DNA of 64,000 nucleotides from Enterobacteriaceae endosymbiont of Donacia fulgens (GCF_012567545.1 NZ_CP046182.1:287580-351579), one strand, 5' to 3'; shown: positions 40,965 through 51,565, counted from the first letter of the stretch. Numbers and translations: made by a program. Notes: a model not told the origin generated them from the sequence alone.

Positions 40965-41453
40965 TTATTTTATATTTTTAATTTCAAGTAAAATTCTAAG
41001 AAATTTTCCAATAGAAATATCTTTTATAATTATTAAAAAACGTGTTATAGCTTCTTTATATGTAGGTAAATTAGCTAAAATATTAATATCTTCACTATTT
41101 ATAATTTTGTTTTCAAAAGCGGCTGCCTTAATTTTAAAATTTTCATCAATTTTATTAAATTTTTTGAATAAACGAGCAGCATCCCCAGGATGTTTAAGTG
41201 AATAGGCTATTAATATAGGTCCATGAATTAATGGATCTAAACATTGAAAATTACTACCTTTAATAATTAATTTTAATAGTTTATTTCTTATAATATTTAC
41301 AATAATATCATTTTCTCTACTTTTTTTCCTTAATTTATTTAAATTATTACTGTTAACACCACAAAAATCAACAATTACAGCTGATAAGGCATTTTTATTT
41401 ATTTTACTAATTTTTTTAACAATCATTTTTTTTTTTGTAATATTTAATAACAT
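40965..41453 (-). CDS. rplJ: 50S ribosomal protein L10
   Basis: The base of the L7/L12 stalk and, in E. coli, translational repressor of its own operon. The product is 162 aa (E. coli 165). GPILIAYSLKHPGDAARLF and KAAAFENKIINSEDI match the family. The nearest Shine-Dalgarno (AGGAG) is 16 bases before the ATG, longer than usual, though the protein alignment supports this start. The leader carries a strong hairpin with a T-run. Confidence 0.96.
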   Translation of the reverse strand: MLLNITKKKMIVKKISKINKNALSAVIVDFCGVNSNNLNKLRKKSRENDIIVNIIRNKLLKLIIKGSNFQCLDPLIHGPILIAYSLKHPGDAARLFKKFNKIDENFKIKAAAFENKIINSEDINILANLPTYKEAITRFLIIIKDISIGKFLRILLEIKNIK

Positions 41454-41483
41454 TATAATATTGATTGCACTCCTGTTTTTTAT

Positions 41484-41524
41484 AAAAAAAAAGAATTATT
41501 ATTCTAATATAGAATATTAATTCT
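41484..41524 (-). terminator. Terminator or attenuator in the rplA-rplJ spacer
   Basis: On the minus strand AGAATT...AATTCT (41524-41519 and 41497-41492) encloses an inner stem ATTCTA/TAGAAT with loop TAT, and nine T residues run from the 3' arm into 41484. A second helix (AACAAAAAA pairing with the TTTTTTTTGTT side, 41525-41546) lies just before it. The site is between rplKA and rplJL-rpoBC, which are separately controlled in E. coli. Confidence 0.65.
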
Positions 41525-41592
41525 AACAAAAAAAATGTTTTTTGTTAAAAATTATGATTTTAATATAAAAAAAAATTTTGTAAAGTAAAATA

Positions 41593-42294
41593 TTAATTTA
41601 TTAAATTTGCACAATCTTTAGTAATTTCTATAGAAATTCCCATAGTAGATGAAAGATATATTTTTTTTATATAATTATCTTTTAATTTTAAAGGTCTATA
41701 TTTTTTTAAAGTTTTTAATAAAATTTGTAAATTTTCTTTAATTTTATTATTTGTAAAATTAATTTTTCCTATACTAGCATGAATAATACCACTTTTATCA
41801 TTACGAAAATTTATTTGTCCATTTTGTATTTTTTTAATTGTTTCAATTATGTTATTTGTGATTGTTCCTAATTTAGGATTAGGCATTAATCCTTTAGGTC
41901 CTAAAATAGGACCTAATTTACTAACGATATCCATAGCTTCTGGAGTTGATATTACTACATTAAAATTTTTTTCACCATTAGTAATTTTTGTTGATAAATC
42001 TTCCATCCCTACTAATTTTATTCCTAATTTTTTAGCATTAATTGCTTCTTGACCGGATGCAAAAATTGCAAATTTTATATTTTTACCTGTACCATGAGGT
42101 AAACAAACATTACCTCTAATATTTTGTTCTGTTTTTTTTGGATCTATACCTAGATTAATAGAAATATCAATACTTTCAATAAATTTAACTTTACTTAAAT
42201 CTTTTAAATGATTAATAGCATTTTCAATAGAAAATTGTTTTTTTAAATTTATATTTTTATACATTAAATTCATGCGTTTTGTTGATTTTACCAT
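41593..42294 (-). CDS. rplA: 50S ribosomal protein L1
   Basis: The L1 stalk protein, a repressor of the rplKA transcript in E. coli. The product is 233 aa (E. coli 234). The 23S-binding segments LPHGTGKNIKFAIFA, LGPILGPKGLMPNPKLGT and the C-terminal STTM-like SSTMGISIEI are visible. It lies 6 bases after rplK, so is translationally coupled. Confidence 0.97.
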   Translation of the reverse strand: MVKSTKRMNLMYKNINLKKQFSIENAINHLKDLSKVKFIESIDISINLGIDPKKTEQNIRGNVCLPHGTGKNIKFAIFASGQEAINAKKLGIKLVGMEDLSTKITNGEKNFNVVISTPEAMDIVSKLGPILGPKGLMPNPKLGTITNNIIETIKKIQNGQINFRNDKSGIIHASIGKINFTNNKIKENLQILLKTLKKYRPLKLKDNYIKKIYLSSTMGISIEITKDCANLIN

Positions 42295-42300
42295 TATATT

Positions 42301-42729
42301 TTAATCCTCAATCATTAATCCCATAGAACGAGCAGTACCTTCTATAGAAGACATTACAGATTTAATATTTATTCCAGTCATATCAACATATTTAATTTCT
42401 GCAATTTTACGAATTTGATCTTTTGTAATTATACCTATTTTATCTATTTTAGGTTTGTTTGAACCTTTTTTAATACCAAGTATTTTTTTTATCATTGCAG
42501 ATACTGGGGGTGTTTTTGTAATAAATGTAAAAGTTTTATCAATATAAATTGTAATAATTACCGGAATAGGAGTACCTTTTTCTAAATTACTAGTTTTAGC
42601 ATTAAAATTTTTACAAAAATCCATGATATTTACACCATGTTGTCCTAATGCGGGACCAATAGGAGGACTAGGGTTGGCACTACCCGCAGGAACTTGTAAT
42701 TTTACATAAGTTTTAATTTTTTTTGTCAT
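42301..42729 (-). CDS. rplK: 50S ribosomal protein L11
   Basis: Component of the GTPase-associated centre. The product is 142 aa, as in E. coli. [20 protein letters not shown] and the C-terminal [15 protein letters not shown] are the family signatures. It lies between nusG and rplA. Confidence 0.98.
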   Translation of the reverse strand: MTKKIKTYVKLQVPAGSANPSPPIGPALGQHGVNIMDFCKNFNAKTSNLEKGTPIPVIITIYIDKTFTFITKTPPVSAMIKKILGIKKGSNKPKIDKIGIITKDQIRKIAEIKYVDMTGINIKSVMSSIEGTARSMGLMIED

Positions 42730-42755
42730 AAATATATCTCCGTTAATATAATATA

Positions 42756-43301
42756 TTATCCTTTTTCTACTTGACGAAAATCTAAATCAACAGGAGTTGA
42801 TCTACCAAAAATTGATACAGAAACTTTTAATCTACTTTTTTCATAATCTACTTCTTCAACTATTCCGTTAAAATCAGAAAAAGGACCATCTTTTACTCTA
42901 ATTATTTCTCCTGGATCAAATATTGTTTTTGGTCTAGGTTTATCTCCAATCTTTTGTAAAGTATTAATAATGGTATCTACTTCTTTATCACTAATAGGTA
43001 AAGGATTATCTGATTTACCTCCTACAAAACCTAAAACTTTAGGAACACTACGTACTAAATGCCAACTTAACTCTTTCATAATCATATGAATTAATATATA
43101 TCCAGGAAAAAATTTACGATCACTTTTATATTTTTGACCTCCACGTATTTCAACTACAGCTTCAGTAGGAATTAAAATTTTACCAAAAAAATCATTCATG
43201 TTATGAATTTTGATATATTCTTTTAATGATTTAGCAACACGATGTTCAAAACCAGAACGAGCTTGAATAACATACCATTTTTTTTTTAAAAATTTATTCA
43301 T
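42756..43301 (-). CDS. nusG: Transcription antitermination protein NusG
   Basis: An RNA polymerase elongation factor coupling transcription to Rho or the ribosome. The product is 181 aa, as in E. coli. The NGN domain ([20 protein letters not shown]) and the KOW domain ([21 protein letters not shown]) are complete. Its start lies 2 bases after the secE stop. Confidence 0.98.
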   Translation of the reverse strand: MNKFLKKKWYVIQARSGFEHRVAKSLKEYIKIHNMNDFFGKILIPTEAVVEIRGGQKYKSDRKFFPGYILIHMIMKELSWHLVRSVPKVLGFVGGKSDNPLPISDKEVDTIINTLQKIGDKPRPKTIFDPGEIIRVKDGPFSDFNGIVEEVDYEKSRLKVSVSIFGRSTPVDLDFRQVEKG

Positions 43302-43303
43302 TA

Positions 43304-43690
43304 TTATAACCTTGTTCCAGTTAAAAATGATATTAAATAAATTAAAAAATTATCTAATATAAAAAAAATAAAAGAAATTATTGTAATAATTAACATTATT
43401 ATTAATGTTGTATTCCAAGTATCTTTATAAGAAGGCCATATAACTTTTCTAGTTTCTATTCGTGCATCATATATAAAAGAAAAAAATTTTTTACCCTTAT
43501 TAGTAGATGATATGATGAAAATAATTAAAGTAAATATAAAAAAAAATAAAAATACACGAATAGATAAATTTATCTTTTGATAATTATAATTAAATATTAA
43601 AATTATAAATAAAAGAACTAGACTAATAAACCATTTTGTAATATCTGTAATATATTTATTTATATTTTTTTTAAAATTTATAATATTCAT
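43304..43690 (-). CDS. secE: Preprotein translocase subunit SecE
   Basis: An essential SecY partner in the inner membrane. The product is 128 aa (E. coli 127), with three hydrophobic segments as in enterobacteria. The conserved amphipathic helix region [20 protein letters not shown] precedes the last membrane segment. It is followed directly by nusG. Confidence 0.95.
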   Translation of the reverse strand: MNIINFKKNINKYITDITKWFISLVLLFIILIFNYNYQKINLSIRVFLFFFIFTLIIFIISSTNKGKKFFSFIYDARIETRKVIWPSYKDTWNTTLIIMLIITIISFIFFILDNFLIYLISFLTGTRL

Positions 43691-43782
43691 TGTATATTAA
43701 CCAATAAAAAATAATATAGAATATTATATATAAATTACATATAAATTTTGCTAATAATTTATTAAATATTTTAATATATTTT

Positions 43783-43817
43783 AAAAAGAATCAAAGGGAG
43801 TATTAATATTTTCCCTT
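43783..43817 (-). terminator. Probable tuf terminator
   Basis: On the minus strand AAGGGA (43817-43812) pairs with TCCCTT (43799-43794), followed by a T-rich tract TGATTCTTTTT. It lies 19 bases after the tuf stop, in the tuf-secE spacer. It is the most G+C-rich hairpin in the spacers of this window and suggests that secE has its own promoter despite the fused gene order. Confidence 0.6.
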
Positions 43818-43835
43818 ATCTTCTTTTATTATTAT

Positions 43836-45020
43836 TTATTGTAATACTTTAGTAACTACTCCTGCCCCAACAGTGCGACCTCCTTCACGAATAGCAAATC
43901 GTAAACCATTAGTCATTGCGATAGGATAAATTAATGTAACTATCATATTGATATTATCTCCAGGCATAACCATTTCAATATTAGAAGGTAATTCTATAGT
44001 TCCAGTTACATCTGTAGTTCTAAAATAGAACTGAGGACGATAACCTTTAAAAAAGGCTGTATGTCTACCACCTTCATCTTTAGATAAAATATAGACTTCA
44101 GCTTCAAATTTAGTATGTGGATTAATTGACCCTGGTTTAGCTAAAACTTGTCCTCTTTCTATATCTTCTCTTTTTATTCCTCTAAGAAGGATACCTACAT
44201 TTTCACCTGCACGTCCTTCATCTAATAATTTACGAAACATTTCTACTCCAGTACAAATAGATTTTATAGTTTTTCTAATACCTATAATTTCTACTTCTTC
44301 TCCTACTTTTATTATACCTTTTTCTACTCTTCCTGTTACTACTGTTCCTCTACCTGAAATTGAAAAAACATCTTCTATCGGTAATAAAAAAGGTTTATCA
44401 ATTTCTCTTATAGGATTAGGAATATAAGTATCTAAAGAGTTTGCTAATTCAATAATCTTTTCTTCCCATTTTTTATCTCCTTCAAGAGCTTTTAAAGCTG
44501 ATCCTTGAATAATAGGAGTAGTATCTCCTGGAAAATTATACTGTGTTAGTAAATCACGTACTTCCATTTCTACTAATTCTAATAATTCTTCATCATCAAC
44601 CATATCACATTTATTAATAAAAACTATAATGTAAGGTACTCCAACTTGTCTTGCTAATAAAATATGTTCTCTAGTTTGTGGCATAGGTCCATCTGTTGCA
44701 GCAACTACAAGTATAGCTCCATCCATTTGTGCTGCTCCTGTAATCATATTTTTTACATAATCAGCATGTCCTGGACAATCTACATGAGCATAATGACGTT
44801 TTTTAGTATCATATTCTACATGAGATGTATTTATTGTTATACCTCTTGCTTTTTCTTCTGGAGCATTATCAATTTGATCAAAAGCTTTTGGTGAACCACC
44901 ATATTTTTTAGATAAAACAGTAGTTATTGCTGCTGTTAAAGTTGTTTTTCCATGATCAACATGTCCTATAGTTCCTACATTAATATGAGGTTTAGATCGT
45001 TCAAATTTTTCTTTAGACAC
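43836..45020 (-). CDS. tuf: Elongation factor Tu
   Basis: The GTPase that delivers aminoacyl-tRNA to the ribosome. The product is 394 aa, as in E. coli, and starts with GTG ([19 protein letters not shown]), like E. coli tufA. The G-motifs [19 protein letters not shown] and NKCD are perfect. It lies after fusA (str operon) and before secE, which in E. coli follows the other copy, tufB. Only one copy is visible in the window. Confidence 0.99.
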   Translation of the reverse strand: MSKEKFERSKPHINVGTIGHVDHGKTTLTAAITTVLSKKYGGSPKAFDQIDNAPEEKARGITINTSHVEYDTKKRHYAHVDCPGHADYVKNMITGAAQMDGAILVVAATDGPMPQTREHILLARQVGVPYIIVFINKCDMVDDEELLELVEMEVRDLLTQYNFPGDTTPIIQGSALKALEGDKKWEEKIIELANSLDTYIPNPIREIDKPFLLPIEDVFSISGRGTVVTGRVEKGIIKVGEEVEIIGIRKTIKSICTGVEMFRKLLDEGRAGENVGILLRGIKREDIERGQVLAKPGSINPHTKFEAEVYILSKDEGGRHTAFFKGYRPQFYFRTTDVTGTIELPSNIEMVMPGDNINMIVTLIYPIAMTNGLRFAIREGGRTVGAGVVTKVLQ

Positions 45021-45073
45021 AGATTAATATCCTTCTAATAAATTAATATATATTATTTTTATTATATAAAATT

Positions 45074-47191
45074 TTATGATTTAGATCTAGATTCAATAAT
45101 TATTTTTGCAATATTATTAGGTGCTTTGTTATATTTTAAAAATTCCATAGTATAGGATGCTCTACCCTGACTATAAGAACGTAAATCAGTAGCATAACCA
45201 AACATTTCTGATAAAGGAACACAAGCACGTATAATTTTCCCAGTAGGAATATCATTCATACCTTCAATAATTCCTCTTCTACGATTTAAATCTCCAATTA
45301 CATCTCCCATGTATTCTTGAGGTGTTTCTACTTCTACTTTCATTATAGGTTCAAGTAAAATAGGATTAGCTTTTTTAAATGCATTTTTAAAAGCAATTGC
45401 TGCTGCTAACTTAAAAGCTAATTCAGAAGAATCTACATCATGGTAAGAACCAAAATGAAGTCTTACAGCAATATTTACTACAGGATAATTTGCCATAGGA
45501 CCTGATTTTAATTGTTCTTGAATACTTTTATCTATAGCTGAAATATATTCATTAGGTATTACACCACCTTTTATATCATTAGTAAATAAATAACTTATAT
45601 TATTTTTTTGTGGTTTTAATGGAGAAATATCTATTACTACATGACCATATTGTCCTCTGCCTCCGGTTTGTTTAATATATTTTCCCTCTATATTATTTAT
45701 ACTATTTTGTATAGTTTCTCGATAAGAAACTTGTGGTTTCCCAATATTTGCAGATACATTAAACTCTCTTTTCATTCTATCAACAATTATTTCTAAATGT
45801 AATTCTCCCATTCCAGCAATAATAGTTTGATTTGTTTCTTCATCTGTCCAACTTCTTAATGAGGGATCTTCTTTAATAAGACGATTTAAAGCTAAACCCA
45901 TTTTTTCTTGATCTATTTTAGTTTTAGGTTCTATTGCAATAGAAATAACAGGTTCTGGAAATTCCATTGTTTCAAGAATAATACATTTATTAACATCACA
46001 TAATGTATCGCCAGTTGTTACATTTTTTAATCCAATAGCTGCTGCAATATCTCCAGCATAAACTTTTTTTATTTCTTCTCTTTTATTAGCATGCATTTGA
46101 ACAATTCTACCAATACGTTCTTTTTGTTTTTTTATAGAATTATAAATAATTTCTCCACTACTAATAGTTCCGGAATATACTCTAAAAAAAGTTAAATTTC
46201 CTACAAAAGGATCATTAGCAATTTTAAAAGCCAAAGCGGAAAATAATTCATTATCATTAGTTTCACGAGTAATTATTTTTTTTTTTTTATTATCTGATAT
46301 TCCTTGAATCGGAGGTATATCTTTGGGTGAAGGTAAATAATCAATTATTGCATCTAATAATGCTTGAACGCCTTTATTTTTAAAGGCTGAACCACATGTT
46401 ATTAAAGTAATTTCATTATTTAAAACTCTTTTTCTTAAAGAAGATTTAATTTCTTGTATAGAAATTTCATAACCATTTAAATATTTTTCTAATAATATTT
46501 CATTAGATTCAACTGCTGTTTCTATTAATTTTTGTCGCCATAATTTAACTTCGTTTTTCATGTTTAATGGTATAGTAGTATAATTACAACTTATTCCCTG
46601 ATCTTTTTCATTCCAATTTAATGCTTTCATTTGTATTAAATCAATAATACCAGTAAATTTATGTTCTGAACCTATAGGTAACTGTAATGGAACAGCTTCT
46701 GTTAATAAATTATTTTCTATTTGTTGAATTACTTTTTTAAAATTTGCCCCCATTCTATCCATTTTATTTATAAAAGCAATTCTAGGTACTTTATATTTGT
46801 TAGCTTGTCTCCATACTGTTTCTGATTGAGGTTGTACCCCCCCGACAGCACAATAAATCATAACAACTCCATCTAATACTCTCATAGAACGTTCTACTTC
46901 AATTGTAAAATCTACATGTCCTGGGGTATCAATAATATTTATTCTATGTGATTTATATTGATTAAACATTCCTTTCCAAAATGTTGTAGTAGCAGCCGAA
47001 GTAATAGTAATACCTCTTTCTTGTTCTTGTTCCATCCAATCCATTGTAGCTGCTCCATCATGTACTTCTCCAATTTTATGATTTACGCCTGTATAAAATA
47101 AAATTCTTTCTGTTGTAGTTGTTTTACCTGCATCAATATGTGCGCTAATACCAATATTACGATATCTTGTTATAGGAGTTTTACGACTCAT
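45074..47191 (-). CDS. fusA: Elongation factor G
   Basis: The translocation GTPase, 705 aa (E. coli 704). [30 protein letters not shown] and NKMDRMGA are the G-motifs, and domains II-V are complete ([29 protein letters not shown]). It lies in rpsL-rpsG-fusA-tuf. Confidence 0.99.
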   Translation of the reverse strand: MSRKTPITRYRNIGISAHIDAGKTTTTERILFYTGVNHKIGEVHDGAATMDWMEQEQERGITITSAATTTFWKGMFNQYKSHRINIIDTPGHVDFTIEVERSMRVLDGVVMIYCAVGGVQPQSETVWRQANKYKVPRIAFINKMDRMGANFKKVIQQIENNLLTEAVPLQLPIGSEHKFTGIIDLIQMKALNWNEKDQGISCNYTTIPLNMKNEVKLWRQKLIETAVESNEILLEKYLNGYEISIQEIKSSLRKRVLNNEITLITCGSAFKNKGVQALLDAIIDYLPSPKDIPPIQGISDNKKKKIITRETNDNELFSALAFKIANDPFVGNLTFFRVYSGTISSGEIIYNSIKKQKERIGRIVQMHANKREEIKKVYAGDIAAAIGLKNVTTGDTLCDVNKCIILETMEFPEPVISIAIEPKTKIDQEKMGLALNRLIKEDPSLRSWTDEETNQTIIAGMGELHLEIIVDRMKREFNVSANIGKPQVSYRETIQNSINNIEGKYIKQTGGRGQYGHVVIDISPLKPQKNNISYLFTNDIKGGVIPNEYISAIDKSIQEQLKSGPMANYPVVNIAVRLHFGSYHDVDSSELAFKLAAAIAFKNAFKKANPILLEPIMKVEVETPQEYMGDVIGDLNRRRGIIEGMNDIPTGKIIRACVPLSEMFGYATDLRSYSQGRASYTMEFLKYNKAPNNIAKIIIESRSKS

Positions 47192-47321
47192 ATATTATTC
47201 CTCTATTTTATTAGATAAAAAATTTCAAAATTATATTAATAATATTTTCATAAAATATTAAATATTGATCTAGCTACGCATATTTTTTTAATTAATTGAT
47301 TCATTTTTTTTAATTAATATT

Positions 47322-47792
47322 TTACCAACGATAATGAGCAAATGCTTTATTAGCTTCTGCCATTTTATGTATTTCTTCACGTTTTTTAACAGCATTTCCT
47401 TTATTTTCTAAAGCATCTAATATCTCATTAGTTAATTTTAAAATCATAGATTTTTCTTGTCTTTTTCTGGCAGCATTAATCAACCAACGCATTGCTAATG
47501 TATTTCTTCTTATTGGTCTTATTTCAACAGGAACTTGGTATGTTGAACCACCTACTCTTCTTGATTTTACTTCTACTACAGGTTTTACATTTTCTAAAGC
47601 ATTTAAAAATATGTCTATTTCTTTTTTACCTATTTTTTTTGTTATTTTATTTAATGCAGAATAAACAATAGATTCTGCAACAGATTTTTTACCATGTACC
47701 ATAAGTATATTAATAAATTTAGCTAATAAATTTGATTCAAATTGAGAATCTGGTAATATTTTTCTTTGACTAATTATACGTCTACGAGGCAT
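47322..47792 (-). CDS. rpsG: 30S ribosomal protein S7
   Basis: Nucleates assembly of the 30S head and, in E. coli, represses the str operon. The product is 156 aa. [16 protein letters not shown] and ALRWLI-like [12 protein letters not shown] are family motifs, and the protein ends at KAFAHYRW, which matches the shorter S7 form. Confidence 0.98.
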   Translation of the reverse strand: MPRRRIISQRKILPDSQFESNLLAKFINILMVHGKKSVAESIVYSALNKITKKIGKKEIDIFLNALENVKPVVEVKSRRVGGSTYQVPVEIRPIRRNTLAMRWLINAARKRQEKSMILKLTNEILDALENKGNAVKKREEIHKMAEANKAFAHYRW

Positions 47793-47857
47793 AAAATTTA
47801 CTCCATTATTTTAATAAAACTTAAATAAATATAAATAAAAAATAATATTTAATAATA

Positions 47858-48229
47858 TTATTTAGGTTTTTTTGTTCCGTATTTTGATCTACCTTGTTTT
47901 CTATCTTTTACTCCAGTACAATCTAAAGAACCTCTAATAGTGTGATATCTAACTCCAGGTAAATCTTTTACTCTACCTCCTCTTATTAAAATTACAGAAT
48001 GTTCTTGTAAATTATGTCCTTCTCCTGAAATATAGGAAGTAACTTCAAACCCATTTGTTAATCTTACTCTACAAACTTTACGTAATGCAGAATTTGGTTT
48101 TTTAGGAGTTGTTGTATATACTTTTGTACATACTCCTCTTTTTTGAGGAGAGGAATTTAAAGCAGGTACATTAGTTTTTATTATTTTTCTTTTTCTATTT
48201 TTTCTAACTAGTTGATTAATTGTTACCAT
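47858..48229 (-). CDS. rpsL: 30S ribosomal protein S12
   Basis: A decoding-centre protein, 123 aa against 124 in E. coli. I chose ATG 48229 ([10 protein letters not shown]) by homology to MATVNQLVRK; an upstream TTG at 48241 would overlap the GGAT ribosome-binding site. [19 protein letters not shown] holds the streptomycin-related lysine in its wild-type form. It is first gene of the str operon, after the tus genes. Confidence 0.98.
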   Translation of the reverse strand: MVTINQLVRKNRKRKIIKTNVPALNSSPQKRGVCTKVYTTTPKKPNSALRKVCRVRLTNGFEVTSYISGEGHNLQEHSVILIRGGRVKDLPGVRYHTIRGSLDCTGVKDRKQGRSKYGTKKPK

Positions 48230-48272
48230 TTTTTTATCCAAATTTAATTTTTATATTTATTTATAAATATAG

Positions 48273-48572
48273 TTACCATATTATTTGTTTTTTATTTTTT
48301 ATAACTAAATCAACAAATTTTATATAATCTATTCGTATAATTTTTTTTGAAATATTTATATTTAAACCTCTAGCCAATATATCATCATTTATTGCAAATA
48401 TTAATATTTTCATTTCTTGTTTTATTTTTATAATTTCTTTTATAAAAATACTATTTTTTAATCCAGCTATTACTCCATCTTGAATTAATAATAAATCATC
48501 ATTTTTATTTAAAAGATTTAATAGTAAAGAAAAATTACAAGATGATGGAGAATTAAATAAGGTATATAACAT
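48273..48572 (-). CDS. tusB: Sulfur relay protein TusB
   Basis: A subunit of the TusBCD complex that passes persulfide sulfur towards MnmA for 2-thiolation of U34 in Lys, Glu and Gln tRNAs. The product is 99 aa (E. coli 95). LLLIQDGVIAGL and the end VIKNKKQIIW match LLLLQDGVTAAV and TVKHSSQMAW. The order tusD-tusC-tusB-rpsL is as in E. coli. Confidence 0.92.
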   Translation of the reverse strand: MLYTLFNSPSSCNFSLLLNLLNKNDDLLLIQDGVIAGLKNSIFIKEIIKIKQEMKILIFAINDDILARGLNINISKKIIRIDYIKFVDLVIKNKKQIIW

Positions 48573-48595
48573 ATATATAAAAATATTTTATTTAA

Positions 48596-48961
48596 TTAAA
48601 AATTAAGAATTATATTATAATTATTAATTTTTTTTTGCCACATTAATGGATTTATAATTTGAACAGGTAAAATCCAATTTTTTTTTTTATAATCTTTTAT
48701 TCCTAATATTTCTAAAGATTTTGAACAAATAAAATAATTATTAATATTACATAATTTTAAAATACCAAAACTAATATTATAATTTTTTAATAAAAATTTT
48801 TCTGTTTTTTGTTTTTTTCGTATTTGTAAAATACCATCTCCTACAAAAAATAATGCTATATCCTCAGTAAATGAGGATATAGAAATTACAGCATCAAGTC
48901 CTTCTTTACCAATACTATTTCCATAAGGAGATTTAGAAAATATAAATGCTATTTTATTCAT
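48596..48961 (-). CDS. tusC: Sulfur relay protein TusC
   Basis: Second subunit of TusBCD. The product is 121 aa (E. coli 119). IAFIFSKSPYGNSIGKEGLDA matches the family start without its last residues, and the end is NYNIILNF (E. coli NYDVILRF). Its ATG overlaps the tusD stop codon by one base (TAATG), so translation is coupled. Confidence 0.93.
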   Translation of the reverse strand: MNKIAFIFSKSPYGNSIGKEGLDAVISISSFTEDIALFFVGDGILQIRKKQKTEKFLLKNYNISFGILKLCNINNYFICSKSLEILGIKDYKKKNWILPVQIINPLMWQKKINNYNIILNF

Positions 48962-49365
48962 TAAAATTGAACTAAGCGATCACAAGTTAATATTGATTTT
49001 GTAAATGTACTTAAAGTAGTTATTTGAAAATAATTATTAATCATATTATTTTGATTATAATTAATAAAATTTTCTTTATTAAAACTATTTTTTTCTTCTA
49101 AAATTAAACCTCTTCTTTTAGCAGAAGTAATACATAAATATAAATTTATATGATATTTTATACTTAATTTTTTCCAAGAAGTAATTAAATTCAATTCATT
49201 ATCATTAAATTTAATATTTTTATTAGAATTACATACTCCATCTCTATAAAAAAAAATACTTTTTATTATTTCTTTTTTCTGTATTACCGCTTTAGCGAAT
49301 AAATATGCAGAATAAGAATTTTGATTATTATATGGAGCTTCTGTGATTAATATTACAAAAATCAT
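48961..49365 (-). CDS. tusD: Sulfurtransferase TusD
   Basis: The TusBCD subunit carrying the persulfide cysteine. I chose ATG 49365 (MIFVILITEAPYNNQNSYSA) by alignment with E. coli [20 protein letters not shown]; the ATG at 49395 adds ten hydrophobic residues with no counterpart. The product is 134 aa (E. coli 128). The active cysteine is in LYLCITSAKRRG (E. coli LNICVAAALRRG), and the C-terminus is SILTCDRLVQF. Confidence 0.92.
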   Translation of the reverse strand: MIFVILITEAPYNNQNSYSAYLFAKAVIQKKEIIKSIFFYRDGVCNSNKNIKFNDNELNLITSWKKLSIKYHINLYLCITSAKRRGLILEEKNSFNKENFINYNQNNMINNYFQITTLSTFTKSILTCDRLVQF

Positions 49366-49458
49366 ATTATTTAAAAATCCAAAAATAAAAAACATTTTAC
49401 ATTAACTTTATATAATTTATTTTTTTTGCTTATATACAATTTTTTATAAATAAAAAAT

Positions 49459-50304
49459 TTATTTTGTAGATACTGAATCTCTTATATCTACAAGTTCAAT
49501 ATCAAATATTAAAGTAGAATTAGGTGGTATTCCTGAAGTTATTTCTGATCCATAAGCTAATTTAGGAGGTATAACTAATGTTATTTTACCACCTTTTTTT
49601 ATATATTTTAATCCTTCTTTCCACCCAGCTATTACTTGTTTTAAACTTATAAATAAAGGTTTATTTGGTTCTGTATCATCAAATTCAGTACCATCAATTA
49701 ATTTTCCTGTATATTTAATAGCAATAATTTGATTATTATTAGTAATTTTTTTACCATAACCCATTTTATGTATTTGATATACTAATCCACTTTTAGTCTG
49801 CTTTACATTTTTTCTTTTTAAAAAATTTTTAATATATTTTTGTCCTTGAATTTTACTCATGTTTGCTTCATCTTGAGCTTCATCTGGAGTAAAATTTTTT
49901 ACATTTTTTTCATATAATGTAAGTAATCTATCAATTTCATCATTAGAAAGTTTATGTTTACATTCTAAAGAATCAGAAACTCCTTGAAGAATAAATTTTT
50001 TCTCTAATACTATTTTTAATGTTTTTTGTATTTGATATGAATTAGTTAAATATTTTCCTATTATTATACCTAAAGCATAAGACATTTTTTCATTATCATT
50101 TTTAAATTTTTTTTCTTTTTTTTTATTTTCTATAATTTGTTTTTTTTTTTGATTTTTTATCTTTTTTTTAATAATATTTTTAGTTTTATTTTTATTCCAC
50201 CATGATGTATTATTTAATTTAAATGCATTTGCAGTAGATAAATTTAAGCCAATACTTAAAATTAATATAATAAATATTGATACTTTTTTATTAAAAAATT
50301 TCAT
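49459..50304 (-). CDS. fkpA: FKBP-type peptidyl-prolyl isomerase FkpA
   Basis: A periplasmic folding chaperone and prolyl isomerase. The product is 281 aa (E. coli 270). The signal peptide KFFNKKVSIFIILILSIGLN ends near STANA, with cleavage probably before Phe28. A Lys-rich spacer (about residues 40-70) is followed by the helical dimerisation domain (NDNEKMSYALGIIIGKYL) and the FKBP domain (GYGKKITNNNQIIAIKYTGK, GWKEGLKYIKKGGK, PPKLAYG, PPNSTLIFDIELVDI). Its retention implies a working periplasm and Sec export. slyX and yheO, its E. coli neighbours, are missing. Confidence 0.96.
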   Translation of the reverse strand: MKFFNKKVSIFIILILSIGLNLSTANAFKLNNTSWWNKNKTKNIIKKKIKNQKKKQIIENKKKEKKFKNDNEKMSYALGIIIGKYLTNSYQIQKTLKIVLEKKFILQGVSDSLECKHKLSNDEIDRLLTLYEKNVKNFTPDEAQDEANMSKIQGQKYIKNFLKRKNVKQTKSGLVYQIHKMGYGKKITNNNQIIAIKYTGKLIDGTEFDDTEPNKPLFISLKQVIAGWKEGLKYIKKGGKITLVIPPKLAYGSEITSGIPPNSTLIFDIELVDIRDSVSTK

Positions 50305-50362
50305 TTTTTCTCCAAAATTTTTTAGTAATATTAAAATTTTTAAAATTTTAAAATATATATTT

Positions 50363-50391
50363 AAAATAAGATAATTAAATTATCTTATTTT
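50363..50391 (-). terminator. Hairpin between asd and fkpA
   Basis: A perfect 12-bp stem, AAAATAAGATAA/TTATCTTATTTT, surrounds the loop TTAAA (50375-50379). It lies about 60 bases after the asd stop. On the minus strand the 3' arm ends in four T residues, so it may terminate asd transcription. It shares loop and AAGATAA core with other hairpins in the window. Confidence 0.7.
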
Positions 50392-50452
50392 ATATAAATA
50401 TTACTTTTAATAAAATAAAAAAACAAGTTTAAATATTAATTTTTATAAAAAT

Positions 50453-51565
50453 TTAAATTAACAATTTTAACATTCTTCTTAATGGTTCTGATGCACCCCA
50501 AAGTAATTGATCGCCTACTGAAAAAATTGAAAAACAATTTTTATCTATATTTAATTTTTTTATTCGTCCTACAACTATATCTAATTTTCCACTTACAAAA
50601 GATGGGGTAAGGAAATTAATAGTATCATCAAAATTATTTGGTATAATTTTTACCCATTTATTATGAGATTTAATAAGATAATGAATATTATCTATAGATA
50701 AGTTTTGTTTTAATTTTATTGTAAATGATTGACTGTGTGAACGTAAAGTTGCAATTCTAACACATATTCCATCAATTGGTATTATTTTAGTCGTATTTAA
50801 AATTTTATTAGTTTCATACTGTCCTTTCCATTCCTCTTTGGTTTGACCACTATTATTTATTTTTTTATCTATCCAGGGAATTAAATTATTAATTAAAGAA
50901 GTATGAAAAAATTTTTTGGGAAAATTAGGTGAATACATTTTTTTTGAAATTTCTTGTTCTATATTTAAAACATTATCAGATTTATAATCAATTAAATTAG
51001 GTATATTATTAGATATATATTTTATTTGTAAAATAAGTTCTTTCATAAATTTAGCACCAGCACCTGATGCTGCTTGATATGTAGAAACAGAAATCCAATC
51101 AATTAAATTATTTTTAAATAATCCTCCTAAAGCCATTAACATTAAACTAACAGTACAATTACCTCCTACAAAAGTTTTTATTCCCATATTTAATTTTTGT
51201 TGTATATCTTTTAAATTAATAGGATCTAAAACAATAACTGCATTATCTAATGTTCTTAAATTAGAAGCTGCATCTATCCAATAGCCATTCCAGCCTTTTT
51301 CACGTAATTTAAAATAAATTTCGTTTGTATATACACTTCCCTGGCATGTTATAATTATATCTAACTCTAATAATTTTTCAATATTATAAGCATTTTCTAA
51401 TTTTTTATTTTTACTTTTTATATTAATATTAGGTATAGATTCCCCATATTGAGAAGTAGAAAAAAAAATAGCATTAATATTATTAAAATCTTTTTTTTCT
51501 AGCATTCTTTTTATAAGAACCGAACCTACCATTCCTCTCCAACCAATAAAACCGACATTTTTCAT
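50453..51565 (-). CDS. asd: Aspartate-semialdehyde dehydrogenase
   Basis: Reduces aspartyl phosphate to aspartate semialdehyde, the branch point to lysine/diaminopimelate, threonine and methionine. The product is 370 aa (E. coli 367). NADP-binding GFIGWRGMVGSVLIKRM is at the N-terminus, the nucleophile is Cys137 in VGGNCTVSLM, and the substrate-binding ASGAGAKFMKEL and DGICVRIATLRSHSQ with the catalytic His are intact. It supports continued amino acid or DAP supply. Confidence 0.97.
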   Translation of the reverse strand: MKNVGFIGWRGMVGSVLIKRMLEKKDFNNINAIFFSTSQYGESIPNINIKSKNKKLENAYNIEKLLELDIIITCQGSVYTNEIYFKLREKGWNGYWIDAASNLRTLDNAVIVLDPINLKDIQQKLNMGIKTFVGGNCTVSLMLMALGGLFKNNLIDWISVSTYQAASGAGAKFMKELILQIKYISNNIPNLIDYKSDNVLNIEQEISKKMYSPNFPKKFFHTSLINNLIPWIDKKINNSGQTKEEWKGQYETNKILNTTKIIPIDGICVRIATLRSHSQSFTIKLKQNLSIDNIHYLIKSHNKWVKIIPNNFDDTINFLTPSFVSGKLDIVVGRIKKLNIDKNCFSIFSVGDQLLWGASEPLRRMLKLLI

